From Rachycentron canadum (lineage: Eukaryota; Chordata; Actinopteri; Carangiformes; Rachycentridae), in assembly GCA_038496675.1 (NCBI GenBank), contig CM076666.1, positions 14,761,817 to 14,825,816 of the forward strand: DNA of 64,000 nucleotides, in the 5' to 3' direction. Both the position numbers and the translations under genes were made by a program. Of the stretch, positions 63,301 through 64,000 are shown piece after piece. Numbering within the stretch: the first letter of the stretch is position 1; every line of letters starts with the position of its first letter. The notes under the pieces are model-generated. The model made no database searches and was not told the DNA's origin. It was given only the letters and a program-made list of their open reading frames with translations.

Positions 63301-64000
63301 TATACTGTTCTTGGCACGACAGGCAAGTGATGCTTTGAGTTATATAGCCTTCATAAAATAATGAATAACATAAATTGTGGGAAAATAAAGGCATAAACAT
63401 TAAATGTTTATGTCTCTGACATGGTCAGAGGCCGATGGCAGGTACCCAAAAATATAAGACATTAATCAATTTCATTTGAATTTACCTGCAACAGGATGAC
63501 ATTCTGGGTGTAAAGCTTTGTTTTGTCGGAAGAGTGGAGTTCATGAAGAAATGATGAAGACCAGAACCATCTTCATCTTGGGAGTATTTATACCCAATGA
63601 GAATTCAACATGGCCATTAATTCTCAAGATACCTTGTCTTAGCCAAGGGGAATATCTATGTACAGCTGATAGAAGACCAGTTTTATTACACCATTTTGCA
63701 AAGTACTGAGATTTATAGCTTTAATAAAAACTCATTTTCCAGGCCATGTTCACATCAACAGATATGGTATAGTACCATAAGGCTAGTGTCTATATACTAT
63801 TGTCCTCTTCCCTCAAGAATAAATATGGTCAGTCATTGTTCATGGGATATCTCTTTTGTCTCTACAATAGAGATATCAGGCAACATTTCAGATAAAAACT
63901 GGAGCTTCCTGATCCAGTAGATGTACTCTTGTGTGGTAAAGTGTTCCTCCTGATGCCAATTAAGATGAAGTGTATTATTTTATTGAGCTATGCTACACGT

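Larger units (their letters stand above)
56979..64000 (-). other. ARHGAP24 intron upstream of the PH exon (partial)
   Basis: No further ARHGAP24 exon is visible up to the right edge. It contains a long TG microsatellite, repeat fragments at 60215-60330, a CTG tract at about 61921-61947 and an ATATAC-rich stretch at 62360-62393. Confidence 0.65.

Noticed and set aside
1..64000. CRISPR arrays, bacterial operons, phage or retroviral genes
   Set aside because: None seen; the only repeats are microsatellites and short non-coding interspersed elements typical of a fish genome.
56979..64000. First PH-domain exon(s) of ARHGAP24
   Set aside because: I searched the minus strand for a CGWLRKQGG / WFVLKG-type coding stretch and found none, so I do not place one here.

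Overview
The window looks like nuclear DNA from a ray-finned (teleost) fish. Coding sequence is cut into short exons with GT-AG introns and makes up only a few percent of the bases. Dinucleotide microsatellites are frequent, and several stretches resemble interspersed repeats that I know from many teleost genomes. Two assembly gaps (18574-18962 and 52624-53017) and one isolated N (8263) are present. No bacterial genes, CRISPR array, rRNA or clear tRNA is visible.

Three genes can be identified by protein similarity. Their order and orientation match human 4q21 as I remember it: PTPN13 (minus), MAPK10/JNK3 (plus), ARHGAP24/FilGAP (minus). (1) 1003-3806 holds the first two coding exons of PTPN13, encoding the start of its KIND domain; the gene continues off the left edge. 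(2) 9971-12911 holds the last three coding exons of MAPK10, including the two acceptors 5 nt apart that give JNKs long or short C termini. No kinase-domain exon is visible between PTPN13 and these exons. (3) 20476-56978 holds most of ARHGAP24: one PH-domain exon at 56.9 kb, the second PH exon at 30.5 kb, and the complete RhoGAP domain, disordered region and C-terminal coiled coil between 25.3 and 20.5 kb. The exon(s) for the PH-domain start are not in the window and should lie to the right.

ARHGAP24 appears to have at least two internal starts. One is a 37-residue alternative first exon at 26.3-26.4 kb, which has the same length and the same MPE.R start as a human isoform I remember. The other is a CpG island at about 33.2-33.6 kb whose exon splices in frame into the second PH exon. 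Reading frames close exactly for both forms (698 and 708 aa).

The rest is intron, UTR, intergenic DNA and repeats. MAPK10 and ARHGAP24 converge on a 7.5 kb interval that contains a palindromic poly(A)-signal pair. JNK3 (stress MAP kinase), PTPN13 (large scaffold phosphatase) and ARHGAP24 (Rac-directed GAP) are all signalling proteins, but nothing here shows joint regulation. The main anomaly is the missing MAPK10 kinase region together with the missing PTPN13 first exon and promoter. A single deletion or a single assembly join could explain both. I found no evidence of a wholly new biological system.
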